A stretch of DNA of 64,000 nucleotides from Perognathus longimembris pacificus (GCF_023159225.1 NC_063166.1:76200575-76264574); one strand, 5' to 3'; counted from the stretch's first letter, positions 22,923 to 63,749 are shown. Numbers and translations: made by a program. The notes: generated from the letters alone by a model not told the origin.

Positions 22923-23419
22923 TCACTGTGCTCTTTTACAACCGATACCTGAACAGAATTGTGCTTGGTATCTGTATGTCATGCTTTAGACTGTGTGTTA
23001 GGTCATTTTTTTTCACAAGAACACCATTAAGAGAGCTGTGGTAGTGTTCTTTCCAGTCAAGAAATGGAGGTCCTCAATTTACGTGATCTAACCAAGTTGT
23101 GGCTTTTCTGAGAAGAGCCAGTGCTCCCCATTTTTGGTGTATGGTCTGCTCCTCTACCATGTGTTCTTGAATCAGAGCCACCATGTATGGAGGATATGAT
23201 TGATAATGACATCACTTTTATTTCAAGATGGACTTTTTCTTAATACTATGGAGAAAAAATAGATTTGGTAAAATCAGGTAATTAGGACTGTGAGAAAGGG
23301 AGGGAGTCACAGCTAAGGTCACTTTGGAAAGCACACAATTACAGAAAGAATATGAAGCAGTCTCTTGTGTTAGGGAAGCAGAATAGGATAGTGGGAGAAA
23401 AGAAAAGCATAAACAGATA

Positions 23420-23550
23420 GCCAAGTTCAAATCCTGGCTCTCTGTTCTTTTCCACTCAGAGCCATGTTACTTGCCCTCTCTAAACCTTCATTCTTTATCT
23501 CTAAAAAATGGTTGTTATTAGCATAACCTTTCCTATAGTACTTTCGGGCA
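23420..23550 (+). mobile_element. MIR fragment
   Basis: AAGTTCAAATCCTGGCTCTC and TTACTTGCCCTCTCTAAACC follow the MIR core. Confidence 0.6.
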
Positions 23551-23717
23551 GGTTAATTTACCAAAGTAATTTAAAGGCCTCAGGGACTTTCTGACCCTGA
23601 GCATTGTTGATGGCATTTGCAAAAGGAGGTCTCACTTTCAGATGCACTGCTTTGAATGTCTAGGCCTGACTCGTTCTTCTTTTTCTCTTGCTCTTGCTCT
23701 TGTTCTAGGGAACAACC

Positions 23718-29183
<5,466 letters not shown>

Positions 29184-31000
29184 TGTCTGTTGTGCTGTGA
29201 GCTGTTCAGTGTCACTCTGTACCTTTCACATAGATCCCTTTGTGCGATAAAAAAAAAAAAAATTGTACGTCGACTTTCGATTTTTCACAGCCTCTGCCTA
29301 GCAAAAATGGTCCATGGGATAAACAGCTGGTATTTGTATCTAAAACACAAATTGGTCACATAAATGCCACGGCATTCTGAAGTTTTGATTTCAATTAACT
29401 TTGACAGGATTACTGTATGTTTAATTTTTTAAAACTGAACACTGTGATTATGGGGTTTTGTAACTTAACAGAACTCTCACTGGTAGAAAAAAAAATAGAC
29501 CTGAATTATGTGTAACTTTTCCGAAAGTTTAATCTGATATCAAAATAGTCACTGAAATACAATTCTGTTGTAAAGTTGTACAGAAAGTTATAAAGATTAT
29601 ATTGCAATGCTGGGACTAGGAGTGAGACACCATTTGGCATCTGAGTTTAATGGTAATTCACAGTGATTCTGCCTGTGGGGACGTATAGATCCTTGACCAT
29701 TTGGGCCACTGCCACTCAAAAGTTCATGATCACAAATGTTTGTAGAGTATTCCTCTGAGGACCTCAAAGCCTGCAATTGGAATTGTTTGTGGCAGAAAAC
29801 TTGGTTGTGACACCACCAATAGGTCCCGTGCTCCTATATGATGTGACTAAGCTCCCTTTCCTACAGCAATATGATACTGATTTGCAACTTGTGAAATCAG
29901 AGGGATCTCTTTTCCTTATTACACTTAGATGAAAGAAGAAAAATAAAAAGCCGTGTGTCTTATGGATGGATGGTCTTCTCTGTTTCCTGGATGCCACCTT
30001 TAAGAGTAACATTCTGTAGAGGTAGCTTCTCACTTGAAGAGTCCTCATTCTTTGAGTTCTTCCTAGCTTCAGGCATTTAAAATTCTGAAATTTAACATTC
30101 TTTCCCTTTTTGACTATTGATTTTGGTTTTCTCTTTCCTCTTTAAATTTTTGTCCTTTCACTTCTTTTATGGTTTTCCTTTGGAAGCCTATCTTTATCTG
30201 TCTTGTTTGCTTTCTATACTGTATGGGCAGGAGGTGAGAGATAGGGAGAGCACATTGGTGAGTAGTGGAGAAGAGCTTCTCACCTCATCACCCTGTCTTC
30301 CTCGAGTTCTCGGCACAGTTACTGCTGTTCAGTCATACCACAATCAGAACCAGCAAAGCATTCTTAAGAATCCATGGTTTCTCCCTGTATTGCAAGCAGC
30401 CCTGATACTGCTTGTTAACTATTATCACCAACCTAAGTGTGCTCATCCGGCTCAGTTCTCAGACAATGTCTAAACAAGACCCTAGAACACAGGGAAGTTG
30501 TGTGTTCACCACAACAGAGAGGAGCCAGGTTTGTCGGTCTCACAGTGTCTCTCCTCTACCTTTGACACTCCACCTAGCTGTAGAGTACCATCTGTTTGTC
30601 CATATGCTGAACTGAGAAAAAAATTCATGCACTGATTTAAACCAGAAAAAAAAGAAAAAAAATCCTTCCTTTTTAGCTGAACAAAAATGTGCAGTTAATA
30701 CTTGGCGCTTAAAAATGCAGTAGTGAATGTGGAACCAAGCTTGTCTGTATATCTGGTAGCCCTTTGTTTTTCCTTACCAGTATTCTGCCTACTGTTTGCT
30801 TCTGTGATGGTTACATTGCCTAGCAAGCACACCTGTGGTTGTGAAAAATAGTATAGAAAAAAACAAAAAAAGAAAATCCCTAGTTATTGATGTACTAGAT
30901 TTGTGTATGTCTTTTAAACAGTTCTAGTTTCACCTTACATGGACTAATCAGGAAAAGTGTAAAAATTCAAAAGTGAAATAAAAAATTTTATCAGTTAGTT
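29184..31000 (+). other. YWHAB: YWHAB 3' UTR
   Basis: About 1.8 kb of AT-rich, SINE-free sequence after the stop codon. The lack of SINEs contrasts with the introns and agrees with an exon under constraint. Contains several A runs (29249, 30645, 30860). Confidence 0.85.
30977..30982 (+). terminator. YWHAB: YWHAB polyadenylation signal AATAAA
   Basis: AATAAA followed by a TG/T-rich stretch (TTGCCTGTGCATTGCTGTC) from about 31000; cleavage expected near 30995-31005. Confidence 0.8.
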
Positions 31001-31434
31001 GCCTGTGCATTGCTGTCACCACCATCTTCCCACTTTCAAAACTTGTTCAGCTATTTGGATCGCTCTTACTTGTAGCTGTTTCTTTTAAAAATAGGCAAAC
31101 AGCCTTGGTCCTTTAAAACCAGAAAGCAAGGTGTGGTAAAGGGAAAGAAATTGATTCCACCAGTTAAGTTCCACAGCAGACCATCCAGGTGTTAAGTCCC
31201 TTGTGGATTGTTTGAGCCCTCCCCACCATGTTTAACCCTAACATATAATCAGGCTGGGAGATGTATCCTATCAGGATTGTGTAATTCCTGGAGGTCTTCA
31301 GAGTGTCACTGTTCTCCTCCCTGTCCTGTTGTTCATGATAGCTTGCAGCACTTTTTCCTCATGAGATTCCCCCTCATAAGTAGAGGGGAAAAAAATCAGG
31401 ATAGAGTAGTATTTTTTTTAGGCCAAGCTTAAGA

Positions 31435-31837
31435 TTGAGGCATCTCTTCTAGGGTGAGACTGGACAGCCAGGCCAGCATCCACTCCTAGTTGAGGAGGTC
31501 AGAGGGGGCCAACCTGCCTAGTTGCAGGAGGGCCAGCATCCTGAAGAAGATGAAGTATTGGTCCATCAGGCATCAGGACTTCAATAAAATGGCCTTACAC
31601 CATGCAGGTTGAGGCTGCAAGCTCCAGCAGAAGGTCTAGTCAGTATGGGCCACCTCCTTATTAGCCTTGCTCTGTGGTTCCCATTCAGGCTGAGTCATGA
31701 ATGGAATGGCTTAGTCCACAGAGGAGGGCACCTTGTTAATGTCACCACCAGTCAAGACCTTACAGTAGTGGTCCCAAATCGCAGGCTTGAGAGACAAGGC
31801 TATAGTCTCCATGTGGGGATTGAAAATGGCATAGGCA
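31435..31837. other. Unidentified sequence between YWHAB and PABPC1L
   Basis: Not a recognised repeat. On the minus strand, 31835 down to 31706 reads as about 43 codons ending in a stop (SLKPAIWDHYCKV, GGDINKVPSSVD). It may be a decayed retrocopy, but I do not recognise the parent. Confidence 0.3.
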
Positions 31838-31972
31838 AGGGGCACCAGGGTCTGATGCTTGTAATCCTACTCAAGGAGACCAAGATCTGAGCATGCGGCT
31901 GGGGGCTGGCCAATTAACCACACAGAAAACACCGGAAGTGGTGCTGTGGCTCAGTGGTAGAGAAACCCTAGA
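31838..31972 (+). mobile_element. B1-dID-like SINE, shortened
   Basis: GATGCTTGTAATCCTACTCA and GGAAGTGGTGCTGTGGCTCA with internal losses; lies just before the PABPC1L promoter. Confidence 0.7.
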
Positions 31973-32009
31973 CCAGAGGGAGTCGTCCCATTTCACAGAT
32001 CTAGAAAAG

Positions 32010-55229
<23,220 letters not shown>

Positions 55230-55780
55230 GAACAGGTTGACTGGGAGTGAGGAATGGGACAGAGCAGCGGAGTCCAGGAGCTGTAGAGAAATGGCCAGAG
55301 GCTGCCTCTCAGAAGCTTACGGCTGGCTTGGAAGTGCCAAGGAGGTGAGGGACACGAAGGCTCACAGATGACACACTGTTGCACGACTACAATGGTAGTG
55401 AAGGTGGTGCTCTTGTGCCCTCTACCCTGCCTGGTCTCATGTAGAATGGGTTGGGCTTTCCCCAGAACTGTCTGGTTCTATTCTGAAGGCCTGGCCTAGA
55501 TCACTGCCCACCTTCTTACCTGAAGACTGGGTGTCTTCCCTACTTTAGAAAGATGGTCCCCTCCCCGTCCCCCTTTCACTCCCAGAAAATGGAACCTAAC
55601 TTCCCTGGCTACTACAAGTACAGCATTTCCTGATCTCAGCTCTAAGGCCCTAAAAATGATAACTTATTTCCTCATCGTTCTCTATCTGTACTCGAGTTTT
55701 GGCTATGGAAGGCAGGCTGGTTCCCCACTGGCCACTTACCATTTGCTTTGTGTATTAAAAGTGCTGCAAAATCTACCTTG
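55230..55780 (+). other. PABPC1L: PABPC1L 3' UTR
   Basis: About 550 nt without SINEs after the TGA, ending after the ATTAAA signal. End point approximate. Confidence 0.75.
55754..55759 (+). terminator. PABPC1L: PABPC1L polyadenylation signal ATTAAA
   Basis: ATTAAA in GTGTATTAAAAGTGC, the best signal in the 550 nt after the stop; cleavage expected near 55775-55785. No AATAAA lies closer. Confidence 0.65.
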
Positions 55781-56321
55781 CCTCCCAGGAGACTTTCTTG
55801 GGCCACAGGAGGCAAAGGCTCTACTTTGTTGAGTTTGGGCTTTGGCTATAAGGAGCAGAACTCCAAAAGCGCACTGATTGACATAAATACACTGTTGTGT
55901 ATACAACAGACCTGTAGCCAACACAGCTGCACTATCTGTAATAGTCCCAGAGGAGAAATGCTGGCTCGGCAGTGCAGCAGACAGCTCATAGGTACCATCA
56001 TGTAGAGACTGAGAAAATGAACTAACGCTAGAGGTGCCTACATGTGAAGTGTAGTGTTTCCAAACTGTGCACCCTGTAGAGCAGGTAAAACACCTCAAGA
56101 GCAAGCAACTGCTTCCAGGTCCTGGCTGGCAAGTTGTTGTACAGAATACTTCCTGAAAAACCCTTATAGAAATGTACTTGGGTACTTGGCTAGGACAGGG
56201 TTTCCTTCTCCTACAGGGCATGGGGCAAAATCTCAAGGTTCTTTGAGGTTGGACACAGTGCTTAGGAGGGGAAGATCAGGGATCATGGTTTGAGACAGGT
56301 CCTAAGTTCTGAAGACTCCAA

Positions 56322-56560
56322 CAGCTGGGTACAGTGGTGCGTGCCTGTGGGCCTAGCTTTGAAGGAAGCATACACAATGTGTGTACATGTCATCTTCAGG
56401 GCCATCTGGAAGCACAAGGACTGTAGCCGAGGCTGACCTGGGCTGCCAGACGCATCCTCAGAATCAGCCAAGACAAAAAGGCTTGGAGGCCTAAGGCTGA
56501 AGCAGTAGAGCTCTTACTGAGCAAGCTCCAGTTCTTGAGTTCAATTCCCAGTAGCACCCA
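56322..56560 (+). mobile_element. B1 plus ID-like SINE, old
   Basis: GTGGTGCGTGCCTGTGGGCC and, further on, TTGAGTTCAATTCCCAGTAG; a GTGTGTACATGTCATC segment lies between. Confidence 0.55.
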
Positions 56561-56646
56561 GGAAGGGGAAGGAGAAGAGTCTTCAGAGCAGAGCTGACAG
56601 AGGTACAGACTCCAGCTCTTCGCCCTCCCTCTTATCTGTGCAGCCA

Positions 56647-56920
56647 AAAGACAGTAGTGAAAGTAAAGACAGTAGTGAAAGTAATAAGTTCACTACTGGA
56701 ATTAGACTCCTTGAGTTGACTGGTTTGTCAGGCCTGGTTTACTGAATTGAGGTGGGTCAAACGTGGTACTGTTCTTACTCTGTAATATTTGTGTGTGGTG
56801 ATCTCCTGTGTCTTGTTCCAGAGAACTATTGCACAGATACTAGTGTTAAATTTCTGTAGGCAGTGGTAATAAAATATTTGAACACTGATAAACAAAACAA
56901 ACAAAAAAGACAGTAGTGAA
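56647..56920 (+). mobile_element. Retroposed mRNA 3' end
   Basis: A unique stretch of about 220 bp ends with AATAAA (56868-56873) and an A-rich tail (56889-56908). It is bounded by copies of AAAAGACAGTAGTGAA (56646-56661 and 56905-56920), with a further tandem copy at 56665-56684. These are the marks of a reverse-transcribed mRNA tail. Parent gene not recognised. Confidence 0.65.
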
Positions 56921-57299
56921 GCACACACTGGTACTGCTGTAAGTTTACCAGCAACACCCACCCACCATTTCTCAACACTACCGCATTCTGCCTTAATGTC
57001 TCCATTCGCAGACTAACCCCCTCCCCCATGTCCCTGTGCACTCACACCCTTTCCTCCAAATGCTCCATTCTTCAGGTCTAGTTACTAGGACTTTTCTCTA
57101 CTTTCTTGATATCTAACTTTATAGCCACATCTTCTGTTTACTCTATATACTCTATATACTCTAGGATGTTTGCTTTTTTCTTTAGCCCAGGCTGGCTTAG
57201 GGGGCTCCTAGACCATAGATCTCACATCCTACTTGCCCTCATTTCTTCGTATCCCAGTAACATTTTTAAGCTATTGTCAAAAACCAACCTTATTATTGT

Positions 57300-57517
57300 C
57301 TGGCACTGGTCCCTCATGCCTGTAATTGTAGCTACTCAGGAGGCAGAGATCTAAGGATCAGTTCAAAGCCAGCCCAGGCAGCAAAGTCCAATTTCCAGGT
57401 CGGAAAACTGGAAGTGCCACTGTGGCTCAAAGTGGTAGAATACTAGCCTTGAGCTAAAGAGCTCAGTGATAGTGCCCAGGCTCCGAGTTCAAGCCCCACG
57501 ATTAGCAAAAACAAAAC
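57300..57517 (+). mobile_element. B1-dID-like dimeric SINE
   Basis: CCCTCATGCCTGTAATTGTA to GAGTTCAAGCCCCACGATT. Confidence 0.85.
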
Positions 57518-57825
57518 AGCCCTGTGACAGCATCCCCGATTCTTCAAGTGTTCTTGCAAAAGCCAGAATCTGAGGGTTTCCCTACCCCTTCGTTTTCCTC
57601 TTCTCATCTTCCATAGGAAATCACTTAACCCCTCTTGAATGTTTCAACTTTTCTCTAAATCTGCTACCATCATCCTAGCCTGGGTTTATTTAGCAGGACT
57701 CTGGCCACAGCCTTCCCTGGCCTCACTGCACCTCTACTGTCCTTTGGTCTCCCTCCATCATGAGATCAGGCTTCCTCACAGGGGTGTCTCTTCCTTGTTA
57801 GAGGAAGGACAAAATTCAAGAGGTG

Positions 57826-57981
57826 GGCTGGGAATATCGTCTAGTGGTAGAGTCCTTGCCTTGAATGCATGGAGCCCTGGGTTTGATTCCTCAGCACCAC
57901 ATATATAGAAAAAGCCAGAAGTGGTGTTGTGGCTCAAGTGGTAGAGTGCTAGCCTTGAGCAAAAAGAGAGGCCAAAAAAAG
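57826..57981 (+). mobile_element. IDL-Geo SINE, end of right monomer lost
   Basis: Left monomer whole; right monomer runs to GCCTTGAGCAAAAAGAG and then jumps to GGCCAAAAAAAG. Confidence 0.87.
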
Positions 57982-58203
57982 AAAAGCCATGAGGTGATGA
58001 GAAAGCTCACATTATAGTGTTCCTAAGTACAGAAGCCTCTTTGGTTGTAAATGCTGTGGCCTGGCTGTTTGCACTAGCAGAGCCAGAGAAGACAAAAGGC
58101 TAAGTCAGTTGTGGGTGTTGCCACTAGACTCACTGCAAATCAGATTGGGAGTCAGACCTGCCTAAGAGGATGCAGTGACAGGGCAGGTCCCAAGGAGGAA
58201 AGT

Positions 58204-58421
58204 GGGCTGGGAATATGGCCTAGTGGTAAGAGTGCTCGTCTCGTATACATGAAGCCCTAGGCTCGATTCCTCAGCACCACATATATAGAAAAAAAGCCAG
58301 AAGTGGCGCTGTGGCTCAAGAGGTAGAGTGCTAGCCTTGAGCAAAAAGAAGCCAGGGACAGTGCTCAGGCCCTGAGTCCATGCCCCAGGACTGGCAACAA
58401 AAACAAAACAAAACAAATAAA
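58204..58421 (+). mobile_element. IDL-Geo SINE
   Basis: Full dimer; perfect 14-bp duplication CCAAGGAGGAAAGT at 58190-58203 and 58422-58435. Confidence 0.93.
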
Positions 58422-58436
58422 CCAAGGAGGAAAGTA

Positions 58437-59015
58437 TCCTTGCCACGTCAGGGGTAGCTGGGGGTGGTAGTGGTGGCGGGGGCCTGGTCTGATTAATATT
58501 GTAGGGCTGATTATTGGAGATAAGCAAAGGCCTCATCCTTGAGCCTCTATGGCGGACTTCTGTGGCACCACTGTGATGATGCTTTGCTCTGTGCAGCCAT
58601 GAGAGTTCTACTTCATTAAGGTCAAAGGAATTTGACTAAGACAGTCCAGGAAAGGGAGGCCAGATCCTACAGCCAGGCTGTTTTGCTCTTGGGCATTTTG
58701 CTCTTGTTCTTTCTCTGCAAGTCCTTTAACTCAGATGTTCTGCAGATGCTGTCTATTTGAACTGTATCTATGCTGGCTGGCATTAGCCTTTCTCCATAGA
58801 ACTCAGTTCTAGGTCTGTAAGTCCTGGGGACCTTTACCCTCCATTGTACACTGTGATCTTTATCCCCAAGTGTGCCCCACAGAGGCAGGCAAAACTGTCA
58901 GATGCTTCCTTCATGATGCTCTTGCTGTGGCTTTACATGTGGCCAGTTATCTGATTTAGTTCTTACCTTCCTACTCGACTGCAAACAGTTCAGTAAATTT
59001 GTTCAACAGATGGAT
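58437..59015. other. Intergenic stretch between the two 3' ends
   Basis: Nothing recognised. Confidence 0.5.
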
Positions 59016-59019
59016 AAAT

Positions 59020-59875
59020 GCCCAAGAATCAACAGCTTTATTATTACCAAAGTTCCAGGCGTTAAGCTGATGAGGTACAAATGAAAGTAGAACAGACACC
59101 TGTAAAAGCCTTTTAATGCAAGAGCTTAAACACAGTTCAACAGAATCAGTCCAAATTAACTTCAACATATTACAAAGAACTAAGAAGCCTGAGGGGCCAT
59201 GTTTGGGGGGAAAAAGGCAAGTTCCTGCCCAGACTGGAAGGATACTGACCTCAAAGAGGCCTCTCTCTCCATCCCAGGAGAACGGCCATCACCACTGAGC
59301 TCTTGAAATAGCTTAGGTAGCTCCACACAGAAGGCAGCAGCACAGAGTCAAGGACAGAGACTCCACAGGTCAGGGCTCTGCCTTCCCAAAGGAGGGCCCG
59401 ACTAAAGGCACTGGGGCGCAGACACAGCAGACTGTGCCCTTGGGGAGATGGCAGCCCTGGAGAACCAGCTCAACAGGCTGCTCTGGGTGTAGGTGGGTCA
59501 GGAGTTTTCACTTGTCAAACCTTCCCTACCCCAGCTCAGTTTGTTCGGATTAACTGCAGAAAGGCTGGGTCTGGGGAAGCCACAGGGGCAGCCTGCAGGA
59601 CAAAGCCAACCATTTGCTGTCTGAGGCAGGTGGATGGGGACAGGACTCCCAACTACCCATTCAGCTTAGAAGGTACCTTTCTGCCAAAACAATGTCCTGC
59701 GCTTGATTACACTGGGCTTAATTTGAACAAGCAAAGCCTCTCAGAGGGGCTAAGGAGGGTACTCTGAAGCTCCCTTGGGGGCATGCTGGGTGTCCGGGGT
59801 GGGTAGATGCAGGGGAGGAGGCTCCAGGCTTCTCTGGGATGTCAGGCAGAGGGTTCCTGCTGCCCACTGGGGGTT
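59020..59875 (-). other. TOMM34: TOMM34 3' UTR
   Basis: About 855 nt without SINEs between the stop codon and the polyadenylation signal. Confidence 0.8.
59037..59042 (-). terminator. TOMM34: TOMM34 polyadenylation signal AATAAA
   Basis: TTTATT on the plus strand, AATAAA on the minus strand; cleavage expected near 59015-59025. Confidence 0.75.
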
Positions 59876-59980
59876 TTACTTCAGGCTCTGGTTAACTTCC
59901 TGACGTAACTTCTGTGCAGGGCCATTCCGGGGCTCAATCTGTAGGAGGCTGCTGATGTCTGCAAGGCTGGATTTATAGTC
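59876..59980 (-). CDS. TOMM34: TOMM34 exon 7, coding part
   Basis: 34 codons from DYKSSLADIS to NQSLK and TAA (59878-59876). Acceptor TTCCATTAG. Confidence 0.95.
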   Translation of the reverse strand, partial: DYKSSLADISSLLQIEPRNGPAQKLRQEVNQSLK

Positions 59981-62687
59981 CTAATGGAAGAGAAGAGTGT
60001 GGGGAAGGGACCTGGAGGAGGTGAGACCTAGCTGGGGCATGGGACAGGTGCAATGCAGCAGACCATTTTCAAACTCTGGCCTGTATATGTTGTGAGCTAT
60101 GTTGGGGCCCAGAAGGAGGAACCCAGCAGTATCTGCCTCACCTTCAAATGCACTCTGAAGTGCCAGTACCAGCATGAATATCTATAGCTACAGCGGATCT
60201 TTTACCTTGAGTGCCTTGTAGGCTTGAGCCCGTCTGTAAAATGCCTTCACATTCTTCCCATCCAGCTTAAGGGCTTCAGAGCAATCCTTCACGGCTTCCT
60301 TGTACTGCTTCAGGACTAGATGGCAGAGTGCTCTGGTGGGGAGAGTCCAGTGCAGAGGTTCAGTCACTTTTCACGGACCCCCTACAAACTTGGAAGGCAG
60401 CTGAGAAGTCATCTGATTTGTGAGCACCTATTTTGTGCTGGTTACCTTCTCTTCTTCAGTATCCCCCAACAATCCTAACCCCTATTTATAGACAAGAAGT
60501 TTTGAAAAGCCATTTATAAGTTGGCTAGAGTGAAGGGATCTGCCTGACATGCTATCACTACTGAGGGGTAAAGCAAAGGGGGTTTGAATGATTCCAGATC
60601 ATCATCTCACTGGGGGCTATCATTCTGTCTACTTTACTCTCCTGAATCAAGGTCTTTCAAGGGAAGAAGAGTCTTTCTGAAACCTTTCCTTGAACAGATT
60701 AAAAAAAAAGATATCTAGTTTAAGAAAAAAACAAACACGGAATTGTAATTAATGAAAAAAATGCTGGTATGTTAGGTTGGAATGTAGAGATATCTACAGT
60801 TTACTTTGAAATGAGTAAAAAAGACTGGTGCATGCACGTGTATATAATAGCTCAGTGGAAGAGAACTTGCTCAGCATGCACAAGGCCTTGATTTGATCCC
60901 TAGGCACACATAACAAAATACTGTATTATTGGAATAGTGTCTATACCTGATGTGCCCTTAAAATTTGATTAGCAAAACATTCTTCAAAAAGCAACACTTT
61001 TAGGACAGTTATCAACAGAGCCTACTTTCCTACAACTAAAGCCAACCTAGGTCTCAAAATCAATTCTTTGACTTGGAAGAAAATACCAACTTATGTCTTT
61101 AGTTGCTTCAAATATGAGTAAAGATGAATAGTTTGTGTAAGATTGTTAAAAAAAATCTTACAAAAATACATCTATCTAACTCTTCTGTGAGGATAATAAA
61201 ACTGTGGGTTTTTCCCCTTATATAAAAATATTTAAGCTAGTGCCTGGCTACTTAGGAGACTGAGCTCTGACGATCAAGATTTCAGGCCAGGCTGTGTGCC
61301 AAACGGCTCATGCGTGTAATTCTATCTATTCAAGAGGCTGAGGTCTGAGGACCACAGTTAGAAGCCAGCCCAGACAGAAAACTCCCCAAGACTCTAATTT
61401 CCAATTAAGCACACATAAAAGGTAAGTGTAGCTATGGCTCAAATGGTAAAGCACTAGCCTTGAGCAAAAAAGCTCAGGGACAGCACCCAGGTACTAAGTT
61501 CAAGAACAAAAGAAAAAGAAGCCAGCACAGGCAGGAACATCCATGTGATTCTTATCTCCAATTAATGACCAAAAAGCTTCAAGTGCAGCTATAGCTCGTA
61601 GAGCACTAACTGAGCAAAAAAGCTACACAAGAGCACAGGGCCCTGAGTTCAAGCCCCAGTACAATAATTAATTTCCAAATGGTTTTTGTCAGGAATGATT
61701 TCCCACCTCAGCTTCATTTGGCAATTTGTAACATACAGTTACAGGCAGACAGGTCATGAGCAATCAATTAGAAGGATATGTGTCTATCCTATCATATACC
61801 AAATGATTCTGTTGGACTTGTGTGGCTTTTGGGCCCAATGTTCCTCACCCCTGATGGATCTCAATGGAGCCAGACTTTATTTTTATCACTATTATTTATT
61901 GGCTGGGTAAGCTTAAACAAGCCCTTTTCTAATTTGGAAGTACAAAAGGACCTTTCCTTTTCTAAGACTCAAGTTTCCTCACCTTTAAAACAAGAAGACC
62001 AGCTTTACAAAGTATACTTCTGAACACAGCTGCATGGCAGCGAGCCCTGTACAGCAGGGATGGCGCCCTGACTCCCAGGCTGGCATACTCAGTGCTCGAA
62101 GTCTTTCTCATACCCACCAGCCTAACCCTCACACCAGACTGCACTCTGTCCTGTTTTTCCAGGCCAGGCAACAGTTATTGCATTCCCTGGTTCTGGGATA
62201 ATACTCTTAGAGTGGTATCTGTCAATATTTTTAACAGAAACATCTTAGAGAAGCAACATGGAGCAAAGTGGAAAGACAGAGACTTATTTTAAGGTTGTTT
62301 TTGAAAAGCACACTGTGTTTTCCTACACTATTATTATCAGGGCATAGTTAATAAAAATTCTGTGGAGCTAGTAAAACCCAGGCCACCCTCTGCCTGAAAG
62401 GGGTCTGGTCTAAGTGCATGGTCAGAGTTGTAACACGACTAAATGCTAGGGACTGGAGAACCCATTAGTCACAGAAGCCCATGGAACCAAACGTCTAATG
62501 TCCTGAAATCCCCCAGGCCAGCAGCTGTGTGCAAGGTACCTGTTGCTGTACGTGGCAGATTCCAGGTTACTAAACAAGAGGCTTTCACTGTACTTCTCAA
62601 TAGCTTTCTTATGGTTGCCCTTCTTTACAAGCTCATTGCCTTCTTCCTTCAGAACTTTGGCTCTCTCCATATCCCCAGCAGAAGGCA
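59876..62687 (-). CDS. TOMM34: Mitochondrial import co-chaperone TOM34, C-terminal part
   Basis: Reading 62687-62540, 60332-60206 and 59980-59876 on the minus strand gives 126 complete codons and a TAA stop. The product is a cytosolic TPR co-chaperone that holds Hsp70 and Hsp90 and helps deliver preproteins to mitochondria. This part starts at PSAGDMERAKVLKEEGNE and covers the second TPR cluster (TPR 4-6): helices with KGNHKKAIEKYSESL, KQYKEAVKDCSEALKLD, and FYRRAQAYKALKDYKSS. It ends EVNQSLK. The carboxylate-clamp pattern (Lys/Asn in GNELVKKGNH, Asn in SNR, Lys/Arg in KAFYRR) is kept. The N-terminal TPR cluster is outside the window, so the gene is partial only because the window ends. Confidence 0.95.
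60206..60332 (-). CDS. TOMM34: TOMM34 exon 6
   Basis: 127 nt on the minus strand, ALCHLVLKQY to YKALK. Acceptor CCCCACCAG, donor CTCAAG|GTAAAA. Confidence 0.95.
60415..60520 (-). mobile_element. MIR fragment
   Basis: TTGTGAGCACCTATTTTGTG and TTATAGACAAGAAG. Confidence 0.5.
60846..60915 (+). mobile_element. ID-like SINE fragment
   Basis: AATAGCTCAGTGGAAGAGAA and AGCATGCACAAGGCC. Confidence 0.6.
61228..61670 (+). mobile_element. Cluster of three B1/B1-dID-like SINE pieces
   Basis: B1 piece (about 61228-61290), a full dimer (61291-61512, GGCTCATGCGTGTAATTCTA to ACCCAGGTACTAAGTTC) and a 5'-truncated dimer (61519-61670, starting in the linker). In TOMM34 intron 5. Confidence 0.75.
62540..62687 (-). 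CDS. TOMM34: TOMM34 exon 5
   Basis: 148 nt on the minus strand: two bases complete a Val codon, 48 codons follow, and AG remains for Arg. Acceptor TGTGTCTAG, donor AACAG|GTACCT. Confidence 0.95.
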
Positions 62688-63543
62688 CTAGACACAAATT
62701 CAGAAGAGGAAAAAACCATGGAGCAGCAGGTGCTCAAATGAGATCAATGAGATCTCTTCAAAACTGAGTACCACCGCCCCCCCCCCCCCATTGCCTACAC
62801 TGTTATAAATTATTTTTCCTGGATTAGTCAATGAGTTCCCCAACTAATGTTTTCTGGGAAACAGTTTTGCATTCAGAAGAGATTGAAGGCTCCTGTTACC
62901 AATGTATTTACACACACACATATACATGATAAAAGCAACCCAGGTCCTAGTCTTTTGACACTGCCTCTTGATAGACGGTATATCTCAGGTGACCTACTTA
63001 ACTTCTTCAGTTTCCTCACCAATGCAGCCGAGCATCTAGTCCACAAGAGGCTATGTCAGAATCAGACCTGAGAATATATGAGAAAGTATAGAATATCCTG
63101 CAGACTCAAAGCAGGAGTACTACTAAACAAGCATCTAGTGAAGAAAAGCTATAGTTTCTGGGTTTCAGAAGAGCATACAGGGTCTACTTATTCTGTTTTG
63201 GTCTGAGCTTGTAGTGAGTACCCTCCCTCTCTGGTCACATGCAGCTCGACCCCAGCTTTTCAAGGGAGAGAGAATAAAGTGAACAAGCTACTCACATTGG
63301 TGTAAAAAGGCCATTTACTGTGTGGCTCCAATTAACTTCTCAGCCTTGGCTCTATGTCACCTGCCTTTTTGATCTTTAAAAACTACTTCTTAAAATACTG
63401 AATATTTACGGCAAAGGTAAGGCTATAGGAAACAAACCAACACCAGAACCCATCCCCCAGCTTCAGAAAATTAGGAGGACTTCTGAGGTCCTGTGGCTCC
63501 TTTTCCAATAAAATCTACTTCTGGAAGAAAATATAATCCCTCC
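62688..63543 (-). other. TOMM34 intron 4, unannotated part
   Basis: Holds a 14-C run (62776-62789) and a short CA run near 62911; no exon or SINE recognised. Confidence 0.5.
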
Positions 63544-63749
63544 GGCTGGGAATATGGCCTAGTGGCAAGAGCACCTGCTTTATATACATGAAGCCCTGGG
63601 TTCGATTCCCCAGCACCACATATATAGAAAACGGCCAGAAGTGGCACTGTGGCTCAAGTGGCAGAGTGCTAGCCTTGAACAAAAAGAAACCAGGGACAGT
63701 GCTCAGGTCCTGAGTCCAAGGCCCAGGACTGGCAAAAAAAAAAAAAAAG
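63544..63749 (+). mobile_element. IDL-Geo SINE
   Basis: Full dimer with A tail; target duplication not clear. Confidence 0.92.
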
